Part shown: in pieces, positions 1 to 7,855 of the stretch
Numbering within the stretch: the stretch's first letter is position 1
Layout of the letters: each line of letters starts with the position of its first letter
Assembly (NCBI GenBank): GCA_018242205.1
Contig: JAFECJ010000001.1
Coordinates: 157,735-221,734 of the forward strand
Direction of reading: 5' to 3'
Length of the DNA: 64,000 nucleotides
Origin: Pseudomonadota bacterium
Lineage (GTDB): Bacteria > Pseudomonadota > Alphaproteobacteria > Rhizobiales > Xanthobacteraceae
Program-made: the position numbers and the translations under genes
The notes under the pieces: model-generated
Seen by the model: the letters and a program-made list of their open reading frames with translations, nothing else
The model's database searches: none
What the model was told of the DNA's origin: nothing

Positions 1-699
1 CGCAACATGTGGGAGAAACTCGCCAACGTCCAGGAAGAGGTGCTGGCGAACTATCTCAAGAACGAATATCCGCAGACGGTGGCCGTCGTGCTGTCGAAGC
101 TGCGCCCGGAGCACGCCGCGCGCGTGCTCGCCATCCTGCCGGAAGACATGTCGCTCGACTGCGTCAACCGCATGCTGAAGATGGAAGCGGTGCAGAAGGA
201 AGTCATCGAGCGCGTCGAACAGACGCTGCGCACCGAATTCATGTCCAACATCTCGCAGACCCGGCGCCGCGACGCCCATGAGGTGATGGCGGAAATCTTC
301 AACAATTTCGACCGCCAGACCGAAACCCGCTTCCTTACTGCGTTGGAAGACGACAACCGCGACGCCGCCGAGCGCATCAAGGCGCTGATGTTCACCTTCG
401 ACGACCTGATCAAGCTCGACGCCGCCTCGGCGCAGACGCTGATGCGCTCGATCGACAAGGACAAACTCGCGGTGGCGCTCAAGGGCGCCGGCGAGAACGT
501 CCGCGAATTCTTCTTCGCCAACATGTCCTCGCGCGCCGCCAAGATGCTAGTCGATGACATGCAGGCCATGGGAGCGGTGCGCCTGCGCGATGTCGACGAA
601 GCACAGACGCTGCTGGTCAATATCGCCAAGGACCTCGCCGCCAAGGGCGAAATCTTGATCGCCAAGAACCGCGGCGGCGACGACGAGCTAGTATACTAG
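1..699 (+). CDS. fliG: Flagellar motor switch protein FliG, 5'-truncated by window edge
   Basis: FliG is the rotor protein of the flagellar C-ring that takes torque from MotA/MotB. The frame is open from base 1 (codons cgc aac precede the first Met at 7), so the N-terminal domain lies outside the window; about 230 residues remain of a family length near 340. The middle-domain motif [14 protein letters not shown] (the EHPQ region) and the charged C-terminal helix [13 protein letters not shown], which faces the stator, are visible. It is followed by fliH, fliN and flbD on the same strand, as expected of an alphaproteobacterial flagellar operon. The Met at 7 is internal, not the true start. Confidence 0.95.
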   Translation, partial: RNMWEKLANVQEEVLANYLKNEYPQTVAVVLSKLRPEHAARVLAILPEDMSLDCVNRMLKMEAVQKEVIERVEQTLRTEFMSNISQTRRRDAHEVMAEIFNNFDRQTETRFLTALEDDNRDAAERIKALMFTFDDLIKLDAASAQTLMRSIDKDKLAVALKGAGENVREFFFANMSSRAAKMLVDDMQAMGAVRLRDVDEAQTLLVNIAKDLAAKGEILIAKNRGGDDELVY

Positions 700-769
700 G
701 ACGAGCGCTTGATCCCGAAAAATGAAAGCCGGCTTTCGGATCTGATCAGGCGCAAAGGAAAATAGAACG

Positions 770-1387
770 ATGGCTGCTGCCGCGAAATTCATGTTCGACG
801 AGGACTTCGCCACCGGCGAGAAGCCGACCATTACCGTGGTCGAGGCCGAACGCCGGCGCGCCGATGCCGAGTCGGTCGCGCAACGCCGGGGCTTCGAGCA
901 GGGGCAGGCGCAGGCCCGCAACGAGCAGAACGAGCACATCGCCCGCGCGCTCACCGCCATGGCCGAGCAGATGAGCCGGCTCGATGCGCAACTGAGTGCG
1001 ATCGAAGCGCGGCTCGAAAGCGAAGCCGTGCACGTGGCGTTCGCCGTGGCCAGCAAGCTGGCGCCGGAGCTGATCGCGCGCGAGCCATTCGCCGAGATCG
1101 AGGTTCTCGCCGCCGACTGCTTCCGCCAGCTCGTGGCGACGCCGCAGGTCACCGTATTCATCGGCGCCGATATCTATGACAGCGCCAAGGCCAAGCTCGA
1201 GGAAATCGCGCTCGCACGCGGTCTCGAGGCGCGCCTGTCCATCCTGTCCGACGCGGCGATGGCGCCGGGCAATTGCCGCATCGAGTGGGCCGAGGGCGGC
1301 GTCGTGCGCGACCGCGACGCCATCCTCAAGGCGATCGAAGAAGCGGTGAACGGCTATATCGCGGCGCGTGTCGCGCCGCATTCGTAA
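770..1387 (+). CDS. fliH: Flagellar assembly protein FliH-like
   Basis: The 205-residue product is Glu- and Ala-rich with a long helical, probably coiled-coil, segment at about residues 25-75 (ERRRADAESVAQRRGFEQG). It ends in a globular domain resembling the FliH/HrpE stator that binds and restrains the export ATPase FliI. It sits 70 bp after fliG and 21 bp before fliN, which is the position of fliH in rhizobial operons. FliH sequences diverge strongly, so the name rests on position and the coiled-coil layout as much as on sequence. Its partner fliI lies at 35367-36689. Confidence 0.8.
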   Translation: MAAAAKFMFDEDFATGEKPTITVVEAERRRADAESVAQRRGFEQGQAQARNEQNEHIARALTAMAEQMSRLDAQLSAIEARLESEAVHVAFAVASKLAPELIAREPFAEIEVLAADCFRQLVATPQVTVFIGADIYDSAKAKLEEIALARGLEARLSILSDAAMAPGNCRIEWAEGGVVRDRDAILKAIEEAVNGYIAARVAPHS

Positions 1388-1408
1388 CAAGGGTTTCGGA
1401 GACCGACC

Positions 1409-1771
1409 ATGAGTGACAATGATAGCAAAGTGCCGCTCCCCGATCTCGAAGGTGGCGCCACGCCGCCCGAGGTGGTGGATGCCGGGCCGCTGGCGCCGGG
1501 CGCTGAGGAATCGGTGCATCGCGGCGCCGCCGATCTTGAGGCCGTCTTCGACGTGCCGGTGCAGGTTTCCGCGGTGCTCGGCCGCACTCGCATGGAAGTC
1601 GGCGATCTACTGAAGCTCGGGCCGGGCGCCGTGCTCGAACTCGACCGCAAGGTCGGCGAGGCTATCGATATCTACGTAAACAACCGCCTGGTCGCACGCG
1701 GCGAAGTCGTGCTCGTCGAGGAAAAGCTCGGCGTGACCATGACGGAGATCATCAAGGCGGACAATAACTGA
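1409..1771 (+). CDS. fliN: Flagellar motor switch protein FliN
   Basis: FliN is a cytoplasmic C-ring protein that helps set rotation direction and export. The 120-residue product has an acidic N-terminal third and a C-terminal SpoA domain at about residues 45-118, with the hallmarks VLGRTRMEVGDLLKLGPGAVLELD and NNRLVARGEVVLVEEKLGVTMTEII. Length and domain match single-domain FliN proteins. The ATG at 1409 gives the in-frame start after fliH. CheY-phosphate, supplied by the chemotaxis operon at 46764-52348, is the expected upstream signal for the switch complex. Confidence 0.93.
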   Translation: MSDNDSKVPLPDLEGGATPPEVVDAGPLAPGAEESVHRGAADLEAVFDVPVQVSAVLGRTRMEVGDLLKLGPGAVLELDRKVGEAIDIYVNNRLVARGEVVLVEEKLGVTMTEIIKADNN

Positions 1772-1820
1772 CGGCGGCGACGGCCACTGAGGTCGAACCC
1801 GCGCAAGAAGGACGAATGCC

Positions 1821-3197
1821 ATGCGGCTACTCATCATCGGAACGCTCGGCGGCCAGCTCACGGTCGCGAGCAAGATCGCGATGGACAAGGGTGCTTCGGT
1901 CACGCACGCCGCCTCCATCGAGCAGGGACTCGCGGTGTTGCGCGCCGGGCGCGGCGCCGACCTGCTGATGGTCGACGTCGCCATCGAGATCCACGACTTG
2001 GTGAGCAAACTCGAGGCCGAGCGTATCCACGTTCCGATCGTGGCCTGCGGCGTCACCAACGACGCGCGCGCCGCGGTTCGCGCCATCCATGCCGGCGCCA
2101 AAGAATACATCCCACTGCCGCCCGATCCCGATCTGATCGCCGCGGTGCTGGCCGCCGTCACGCAAGACACCCGCGACATGATCTACCGCGACGACGCCAT
2201 GGCCGCGGTCGTCAAGCTCGCGCAGCAGGTCGCCGGCTCGGAAGCCTCCGTCCTGATCACCGGCGAGAGCGGCACCGGCAAGGAAGTGCTGGCCCGCTTC
2301 GTCCATTCGCGCTCGCAACGCGCCAAGAAACCGTTCATCTCGGTGAACTGCGCGGCGATCCCCGAGAACCTGCTGGAGTCCGAGCTGTTCGGCCACGAGA
2401 AAGGCGCCTTCACAGGCGCACTCGGCCGCCGTATCGGCAAGTTCGAGGAAGCCGACGGCGGCACGCTGCTGCTCGACGAAATCTCGGAAATGGACGTGCG
2501 GTTGCAGGCCAAGCTGCTGCGCGCCATCCAGGAGCGCGTCATCGACCGCGTCGGCGGCAACAAGCCGGTGCCGGTCGACATCCGCATCATCGCCACCTCG
2601 AACCGTAATCTGGCCGAAGCCGTGCGCGCCGGCACTTTCCGCGAAGATCTGATGTTCCGCCTCAACGTCGTTAATCTGAAGATTCCGCCACTGCGCGAAC
2701 GCCCGGCGGACATTCCGGAACTGGCAACCTATTTCATCAAGAAGTATTCGGAAGCCAACAGCCTGCCGGTGCGGCCGCTGTCGGTCGAGGCGCGCCGCGC
2801 GCTCAACGCCAACCGCTGGCCCGGCAACGTCCGCGAACTGGAGAACACGCTGCACCGCGCCGTCATTCTCTCCACCGGTACGGAGATCGGCGTCGACGGC
2901 ATCCTGTCACCGGACGGCGCGCGGCTCGATGCCTCGCGCGGCACCGGCGTCGCCGAGCAGGCGGTGATGGCCGCCGAGCAGGTTACGCGCAATCTGGTCG
3001 GCCGCACCGTCGCCGAAGTCGAACGCGACCTGATCCTAGAGACGCTCAAGCATTGCCTCGGCAATCGCACGCATGCCGCCAACATCCTCGGCATCTCGAT
3101 CCGCACGCTGCGCAACAAGCTCAACGAATATTCCGCCGACGGCGCGCCGATCCCTCCGCCGCATGGCGGCGGCGAGCCGATGCGCGGCGCCGCATAA
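1821..3197 (+). CDS. flbD: Sigma-54-dependent flagellar regulator FlbD
   Basis: This 458-residue activator has a receiver-like N-terminal domain (about 1-115), a sigma-54 AAA+ domain (about 125-360) and a C-terminal Fis-type helix-turn-helix (about 415-435). The Walker A motif GESGTGKE lies near residue 151, the sigma-54 contact loop GAFTGA near 195-200 and the Walker B LLLDE near 215. The receiver half lacks the usual N-terminal acidic pair (it reads MRLLIIGTLGG), so normal phosphorylation is doubtful; this agrees with known FlbD proteins, which work with the trans-acting factor FliX. No fliX is seen in the window. FlbD activates late flagellar genes. An intrinsic terminator follows at 3215. 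Confidence 0.93.
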   Translation: MRLLIIGTLGGQLTVASKIAMDKGASVTHAASIEQGLAVLRAGRGADLLMVDVAIEIHDLVSKLEAERIHVPIVACGVTNDARAAVRAIHAGAKEYIPLPPDPDLIAAVLAAVTQDTRDMIYRDDAMAAVVKLAQQVAGSEASVLITGESGTGKEVLARFVHSRSQRAKKPFISVNCAAIPENLLESELFGHEKGAFTGALGRRIGKFEEADGGTLLLDEISEMDVRLQAKLLRAIQERVIDRVGGNKPVPVDIRIIATSNRNLAEAVRAGTFREDLMFRLNVVNLKIPPLRERPADIPELATYFIKKYSEANSLPVRPLSVEARRALNANRWPGNVRELENTLHRAVILSTGTEIGVDGILSPDGARLDASRGTGVAEQAVMAAEQVTRNLVGRTVAEVERDLILETLKHCLGNRTHAANILGISIRTLRNKLNEYSADGAPIPPPHGGGEPMRGAA

Positions 3198-3214
3198 CGG
3201 TGTCAGCCGCCCAT

Positions 3215-3248
3215 AAAAAAGCCCGGCAGTATTGCCGGGCTTTTTTTG
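3215..3248 (+). terminator. Rho-independent terminator after flbD
   Basis: An A-run is followed by the hairpin GCCCGGCA-gtat-TGCCGGGC (3221-3240) and a run of seven T. It ends the fliG-fliH-fliN-flbD transcript, and the A-run gives it some activity for the minus-strand gene that ends at 3270. Confidence 0.9.
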
Positions 3249-3269
3249 TTGCTGAGAGCGACGTCAGGC

Positions 3270-3464
3270 TTACGCCTTGCGTTTGACGGCCGCCGGCGGC
3301 GGCTCATCCTTGGCCTGTTTGTCGCGCTCGGAATCGAGTTCGACCGCCTTGGCCATGAGATCGTTGCTCATGGCTTCCAGGCTGTCCGCCATTTCCCGTC
3401 CCGCGCGAGCCAGGCGGATGCATCGATCCGCCGTTTCGATGAGGTATTGTTCAATGTTGCGCAT
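3270..3464 (-). CDS. Small charged hypothetical protein
   Basis: The 64-residue product starts MRNIEQYLIETADRCIRLAR and ends in a Lys/Pro-rich tail. It looks helical and soluble, with no signal peptide. I chose the ATG at 3464 because an AAGGGA ribosome site stands about 8 bases upstream; a longer frame from 3512 lacks such support. Similar short proteins with an IEQYL..A..CIRLAR start are widespread in rhizobia, but no function can be given. It stands alone between the flbD terminator and the divergent DUF952 gene. Confidence 0.7.
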   Translation of the reverse strand: MRNIEQYLIETADRCIRLARAGREMADSLEAMSNDLMAKAVELDSERDKQAKDEPPPAAVKRKA

Positions 3465-3600
3465 CGTGTCCCTTTGATGTTTGCGTGCAATTAGTTTCGA
3501 ATCTGGGCACATTCAAGGTTGCGTTGCCGCAATCACGTTCGTTCTCGGTGCCCATCCTGCAAGAATCTGACTGCAGACAGGCCATTCGGAGTTGTTTGTA

Positions 3601-3951
3601 ATGTTCGTTTATAAAGTCTGTCCCGGCGCGTTGTGGCACGAGGCTGAACGGAAAGGGGTATTTGAGGGCGCCCCGATCGACCGCCACGACGGCTACATCC
3701 ACTTTTCAACGGCCGAGCAGCTCGGCGAAACGCTGCGGCGGCATTTTGCCGGCCAAGCCGACTTGCTGCTGATCGAAATCGAGGCCGCGCGACTCGGCGA
3801 AGCGCTGAAATGGGAACCGTCGCGCGGCGGCGCGCTGTTTCCGCACCTTTACGGCGATCTCGACCTCGCCGTGGTCGTTCAAGTCGAGGCGCTGCAGCTC
3901 GGCGCCGATGGCCGGCACCGGTTGCCGGCCCGATTTTCCGCAGGACAATAG
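3601..3951 (+). CDS. DUF952 family protein
   Basis: The 116-residue product matches the compact DUF952 fold: an early W (ALWHEAERKG), the centre DGYIHFSTAEQL, a Leu/Ile-rich strand LLLIEIEAARL, and the late FPHLYGDLDLAVVV. The function of the family is not established; the fold resembles ADP-ribosyl-transfer enzymes and the family has been linked loosely to glutathione-type proteins. The ATG at 3601 is preferred, with GGAG at 3587-3590; a TTG at 3592 would add three residues. It is probably monocistronic. Confidence 0.8.
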   Translation: MFVYKVCPGALWHEAERKGVFEGAPIDRHDGYIHFSTAEQLGETLRRHFAGQADLLLIEIEAARLGEALKWEPSRGGALFPHLYGDLDLAVVVQVEALQLGADGRHRLPARFSAGQ

Positions 3952-4040
3952 CGGCGCAACTCTCTTATGCGCAGTGGAACGCCCGGTAACGGCAAACCGT
4001 TATGCCCATGAACTGCCTATGAACTCGGCACAATGGTGAC

Positions 4041-4301
4041 ATGACTATTTTCAGCGCAACTCAGAATCTCATCCACCGGTCGGTCTTTCATCGCATTGCC
4101 GGCCCGGTCGAGGAAGCCATTGCGGCGCCTCGCCGCGATGGCGCGGTTCGCTATCGCTGCCCTGGCTCGGGCAGCTTCGTCCTGTTGACCGACGCGGGCA
4201 GCCTTGCCGGCTTCCGCGGTGGGGATGACACCGCGCGCCACCGCTGCGGCGCCTGCGGCGAGATGCATCTCCTGCGCATCGACGACGGTGCGTCGAACTG
4301 A
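4041..4301 (+). CDS. Small hypothetical protein with Cys pair
   Basis: The 86-residue product begins MTIFSATQNLIHRSVFHRIAG. Two similar short segments, RYRCPGSGSFVLLTD and RHRCGACGEMHLLRID, suggest a pair of beta hairpins carrying Cys residues and perhaps one metal site through CGAC. There is no signal peptide. I do not recognise the family. Codon use is normal for this window, which supports a real gene, but no strong ribosome site is visible. Confidence 0.5.
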   Translation: MTIFSATQNLIHRSVFHRIAGPVEEAIAAPRRDGAVRYRCPGSGSFVLLTDAGSLAGFRGGDDTARHRCGACGEMHLLRIDDGASN

Positions 4302-4407
4302 CCGCCCTCCCCGGTTCCGCTCTTTATACGGCGGCAATTGGCGGCGTCCGCCGTGTCGCCTAGTCTTGCCTTCTTCGGCGCGGTCGCGCGCCTCGAGAGG
4401 GATCATC

Positions 4408-4761
4408 ATGCGTATTCTCGTTTCGACCGCCGTGGCTCTGCTGATGAGCACGCTGGCCGCTTTCGCCGCCGATCCGGTCGGCAGCTACACCGTCAAGGGC
4501 ACCAATCCAGGGAATAACGGCGCCTATTCCGGCCGGGTCACCGTCACCAAGACCGGCGAGACCTACAGTGTCGTCTGGATCGTCGGCAGGACCAAATACG
4601 TGGGTACCGGCATCGGCGACAAGAATTTCATCGCCGTCTCCTACAAGTCGGACGAGGGCACCGGGCTGGCCCTGTACGGCGCCGACGGCGGCAACTGGGC
4701 CGGCGTCTGGACCTATTCCGGCGGCCGCCAGGTCGGCAGCGAGATCTGGAGCCGGGAATAA
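4408..4761 (+). CDS. Secreted small beta-rich hypothetical protein
   Basis: The 117-residue product has a clear signal peptide, MRILVSTAVALLMSTLAAFA, with likely cleavage before ADPVGSY. The mature part is rich in Gly, Thr and Tyr with alternating strands (GSYTVKGTNPGNNGAYSGRV, YSVVWIVGRTKYVGTGIG), which suggests a small periplasmic beta barrel or sandwich. The ATG at 4408 follows a GAGAGG ribosome site. Similar short proteins occur in Bradyrhizobium-type genomes without known function. A 9-bp hairpin without a T-run follows at 4789-4812. Confidence 0.75.
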   Translation: MRILVSTAVALLMSTLAAFAADPVGSYTVKGTNPGNNGAYSGRVTVTKTGETYSVVWIVGRTKYVGTGIGDKNFIAVSYKSDEGTGLALYGADGGNWAGVWTYSGGRQVGSEIWSRE

Positions 4762-4937
4762 ATCTTCCGCTTGATCGACTTGGCTGTAGCGCGGCGAGGC
4801 CTTTCGCCGCGCACGATCCCGGCTGTGTCACGCGTCCGTGATGAGCGCGCCGACATCCACTTCAGCGCCGCTTCCGTACCTGTGAGCATCTCCAGCATCC
4901 CGCGTCGGAGACAGCAACAAGTAAACGGGAGTCGATC

Positions 4938-5516
4938 ATGAATTTCGCTTGTAAGTCCGCCCTCGCCGGCGCCGCGCTGGCGCTGGGCGTCGCGATGACC
5001 GCCGCTTCCTTCGTGCCAAGCTTTGCCGCGGAAACCACGATGGTCGGCGGCGCCGCGATGTACCCGAGCAAGAACATCATCCAAAATGCGGTCAACTCGA
5101 AGGATCACACGACGCTGGTCGCCGCCGTGAAGGCCGCCGGCCTGGTCGAGACACTCGAAGGCAAGGGCCCCTTCACCGTCTTCGCTCCGACCAACGAAGC
5201 TTTCGCCAAGCTGCCGAAGGGCACGGTCGAAACGCTGCTCAAGCCGGAGAACAAGGCGCAGCTCACCAAGATCCTGACCTGCCACGTCGTCGCCGCCGAT
5301 GCGATGTCGTCCGCCATCAAGAAGATGATCAAGGACGATGGCGGCGCCCACAAGGTTAAGACGGTCGGCGGCTGCATGCTGACGGTCAAGGACGCCGGCG
5401 GCACCATCACGATCATCGACGAGAAGGGTCAGACCGCGAAGGTCACCATCCCGGACGTCAAGCAGTCGAACGGCGTCATTCACGTCATCGACACCGTTCT
5501 GCTGCCGGCAGGTTGA
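4938..5516 (+). CDS. Secreted fasciclin-domain protein
   Basis: The 192-residue product has a signal peptide (residues 1-31, ending SFAAETT) and one FAS1 (fasciclin) domain. FAS1 is shown by the H1 motif GPFTVFAPTNEAFAKLP and the H2 region IPDVKQSNGVIHVIDTVLLP. FAS1 proteins are extracytoplasmic adhesion or surface proteins; in rhizobia one such protein (Nex18 family) affects symbiosis. Two Cys (in LTCHVV and GGCML) may form a disulfide. ACGGGAG lies before the ATG at 4938. A G+C-rich hairpin (5529-5553) without a T-run follows. Confidence 0.92.
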   Translation: MNFACKSALAGAALALGVAMTAASFVPSFAAETTMVGGAAMYPSKNIIQNAVNSKDHTTLVAAVKAAGLVETLEGKGPFTVFAPTNEAFAKLPKGTVETLLKPENKAQLTKILTCHVVAADAMSSAIKKMIKDDGGAHKVKTVGGCMLTVKDAGGTITIIDEKGQTAKVTIPDVKQSNGVIHVIDTVLLPAG

Positions 5517-5598
5517 TGCCCGGCGGCCGGGGCGGGCACCCGAGGTCCGCCCCGCCCCTCCCGTGTCCCAACCCCGCGGGAGGGGTCAGCGGGGGTCG

Positions 5599-5614
5599 TT
5601 AACCACTCGCTAAC
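5599..5614 (+). promoter_or_regulatory. Candidate CtrA box upstream of flhA
   Basis: TTAAC-CACTCG-CTAAC differs by one base from the CtrA consensus TTAAC-N6-TTAAC. It lies 84 bp before the flhA start. CtrA control of early flagellar genes is known in Caulobacter; the assignment here is inference from the motif. Confidence 0.5.
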
Positions 5615-5697
5615 CATAAACTGGGCAAAGTTTGCCGGGTGGCCGGCATCGCGCCGGGCGCCTGCTTTTGCCGTCCGGACCGCGAGCGCCCGCCTCT

Positions 5698-7824
5698 ATG
5701 ACCGACACCACAGCCGCCGCTCAGCCCAAATCCTCGGCGCTCGGCAATATTCCGACCCTCAGCGACATCTCGGGCTTCATCCGGCGCGGTGACATCGGCC
5801 TCGCCGTCGGCGTGCTGACCATTCTCGTCGTGCTGATCCTGCCCTTGCCGGCAGTGCTGCTCGACGCCTTCCTCGCCATCTCGATCATCCTGTCGGTGCT
5901 GATCCTGATGACGGCGCTGTTCATCCAGACGCCGCTCGAATTCTCCGCCTTCCCAACCGTACTGCTGATCTCGACGATGCTGAGGCTGTCGCTCAACCTT
6001 GCCTCGACGCGCCTGATCCTGTCCCACGGTCATGAAGGCACCGACGCCGCAGGCCACGTCATTCAGGCGTTCGGCAATTTCGTGATGGGCGGCAACTTCG
6101 TCATCGGCATCATCGTCTTCGTGATCCTGGTGATCGTGAATTTCGTCGTCATCACCAAGGGCTCGGGCCGCATCGCCGAAGTCGCCGCGCGCTTCCACCT
6201 CGACGCCATGCCCGGCAAACAGATGGCAATCGACGCCGACCTGTCGGCCGGCCTGATCGACGAGAAGGAAGCCCGCCGCCGCCGCCAGATCCTCGAGGAC
6301 GAAGGCGGTTTCTTCGGCGCCATGGACGGCGCCTCGAAATTCGTGCGCGGCGACGCCATCGCCGGTCTGCTCGTCGTCTTCATCAACGTCATCGGCGGCA
6401 TGATCATCGGCATCGCGCAGCAGGGATTGTCGTTCGGCGACGCCGTCCACTCCTACACCCTGCTGACGGTCGGCGACGGTCTCGTCACCCAGGTGCCGGC
6501 GCTGATCGTCTCGACCGCCGCGGGCCTCCTGGTCTCCAAGGCCGGCATCTCCGGCTCCGCCGACAAGGCGCTGATGCAGCAGCTCTCCGGCTATCCGAAG
6601 GCGCTCGGCATGTCGGGCGGCGTCATGATGATCATGGCGCTGCTGCCCGGCATCCCGTTCCTGCCCTTCGTCGTGCTCGGCGGCGGCGCCGTCAGCCTCG
6701 CCCTCCTCGTCAACCGGCGCGCCAAGGAACTGGCGGCCCGCGAAGCCGGCAAGAAGGACACCGAGATCAAGACGGCGCAGGCCGCGGAAGAGCCGATCTC
6801 GGCCGCGCTCAAGATCGACGATCTCAAGGTCGAACTCGGCTACGCGCTGTTGCCGCTGGTCAATGCGCCGGATGGCACCGACCGCCTGACCGAGCAGATC
6901 AAGGCGCTGCGGCGCTCGCTCGCCGGCGAAATGGGTTTCGTGATGCCGGCGGTGCGCATCCTCGACAACGTCCATCTCGACGCCAACACCTATGTCATCA
7001 AGATCAAGGAAGTGGACGCCGGCAACGGCAAGGTCTGGGCCGGCCAGTACATGGTCATGGATCCGGCCGGCGACCAGGTGCGGCTGCCCGGTAACCACAC
7101 CACCGAGCCGACCTTCGGGCTGCCGGCGACCTGGGTCGATGCCGCGATCAAGGACGAGGCGGCAATGCAGGGCTACACCGTCGTCGATGCCGCGACGGTG
7201 CTGTCGACGCACCTCACCGAACTGCTCAAGGGCAACATGGCGGAACTCCTCTCCTATGGCGAGGTACAGAAGCTGCTCAAGGAGTTGCCGAAGGAACAGG
7301 CCGATCTGCTCAAGGACCTCGTGCCGAACCAGATCACGCCGTCCGGCATCCAGCGCGTCCTGCAAATGCTGCTCACCGAGCGCGTCTCGATCCGCGACCT
7401 GTCGACCATTCTCGAAGGCATCGCCGAGGGACTGGCCTCGACGCGCAATCCGACCGCGCTGACCGAACATGTGCGCATGCGACTGTCGCGGCAGATCTGC
7501 GCGCAATACACCAGCCCGAACGGCTATCTGCCGCTGATCGCGCTCTCTGCAAAGTGGGAACAGGCTTTCGCCGAATCGCTGGTCGGCACCGGTGACGACC
7601 GTCAGCTCGCCATGCAGCCATCGAAGCTGACCGAATTCATCACGCTCGTGCGCCAGAGCTACGAAGCCGCGGCGCGCGAAGGCGAAGCCCCGGTGCTCGT
7701 CACCTCAGCCGGCATCCGACCGTTCGTGCGCGGCATCGTCGAGCGCTTCCGCGCGCAGACGCCGGTGATCTCGCAGTCCGAGATCCACCCGCGCGCGCGG
7801 CTGAAGACGGTGGGGAGCATCTAG
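5698..7824 (+). CDS. flhA: Flagellar export apparatus protein FlhA
   Basis: FlhA is the large inner-membrane subunit of the flagellar type III export gate. The 708-residue product has about eight membrane helices in residues 25-340 (such as ILVVLILPLPAVLLDAFLAI and FVIGIIVFVILVIVNFVVI). The conserved loop VAARFHLDAMPGKQMAIDAD follows the fourth helix, and a cytoplasmic nonamer-ring domain occupies about 350-700. I chose the ATG at 5698 (MTDTTAAAQ); a TTG at 5632 would add 22 unlikely residues. It stands apart from fliG-flbD and has its own candidate CtrA box at 5599. Confidence 0.96.
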   Translation: MTDTTAAAQPKSSALGNIPTLSDISGFIRRGDIGLAVGVLTILVVLILPLPAVLLDAFLAISIILSVLILMTALFIQTPLEFSAFPTVLLISTMLRLSLNLASTRLILSHGHEGTDAAGHVIQAFGNFVMGGNFVIGIIVFVILVIVNFVVITKGSGRIAEVAARFHLDAMPGKQMAIDADLSAGLIDEKEARRRRQILEDEGGFFGAMDGASKFVRGDAIAGLLVVFINVIGGMIIGIAQQGLSFGDAVHSYTLLTVGDGLVTQVPALIVSTAAGLLVSKAGISGSADKALMQQLSGYPKALGMSGGVMMIMALLPGIPFLPFVVLGGGAVSLALLVNRRAKELAAREAGKKDTEIKTAQAAEEPISAALKIDDLKVELGYALLPLVNAPDGTDRLTEQIKALRRSLAGEMGFVMPAVRILDNVHLDANTYVIKIKEVDAGNGKVWAGQYMVMDPAGDQVRLPGNHTTEPTFGLPATWVDAAIKDEAAMQGYTVVDAATVLSTHLTELLKGNMAELLSYGEVQKLLKELPKEQADLLKDLVPNQITPSGIQRVLQMLLTERVSIRDLSTILEGIAEGLASTRNPTALTEHVRMRLSRQICAQYTSPNGYLPLIALSAKWEQAFAESLVGTGDDRQLAMQPSKLTEFITLVRQSYEAAAREGEAPVLVTSAGIRPFVRGIVERFRAQTPVISQSEIHPRARLKTVGSI

Positions 7825-7855
7825 CCGCCGGCTTGATGCGCGGCCACAATCCAGC

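Noticed and set aside
5621..5636. Sigma-54 promoter-like GG ... GC (TGGGCAAAGTTTGC) before flhA
   Set aside because: The GG-to-GC spacing is nine bases instead of the required ten, and the flanking consensus is poor.
5599..7506. 635-residue minus-strand reading frame
   Set aside because: It lies wholly opposite flhA, whose own product is unmistakable; the frame is rich in Asp, His and Arg as a shadow should be.
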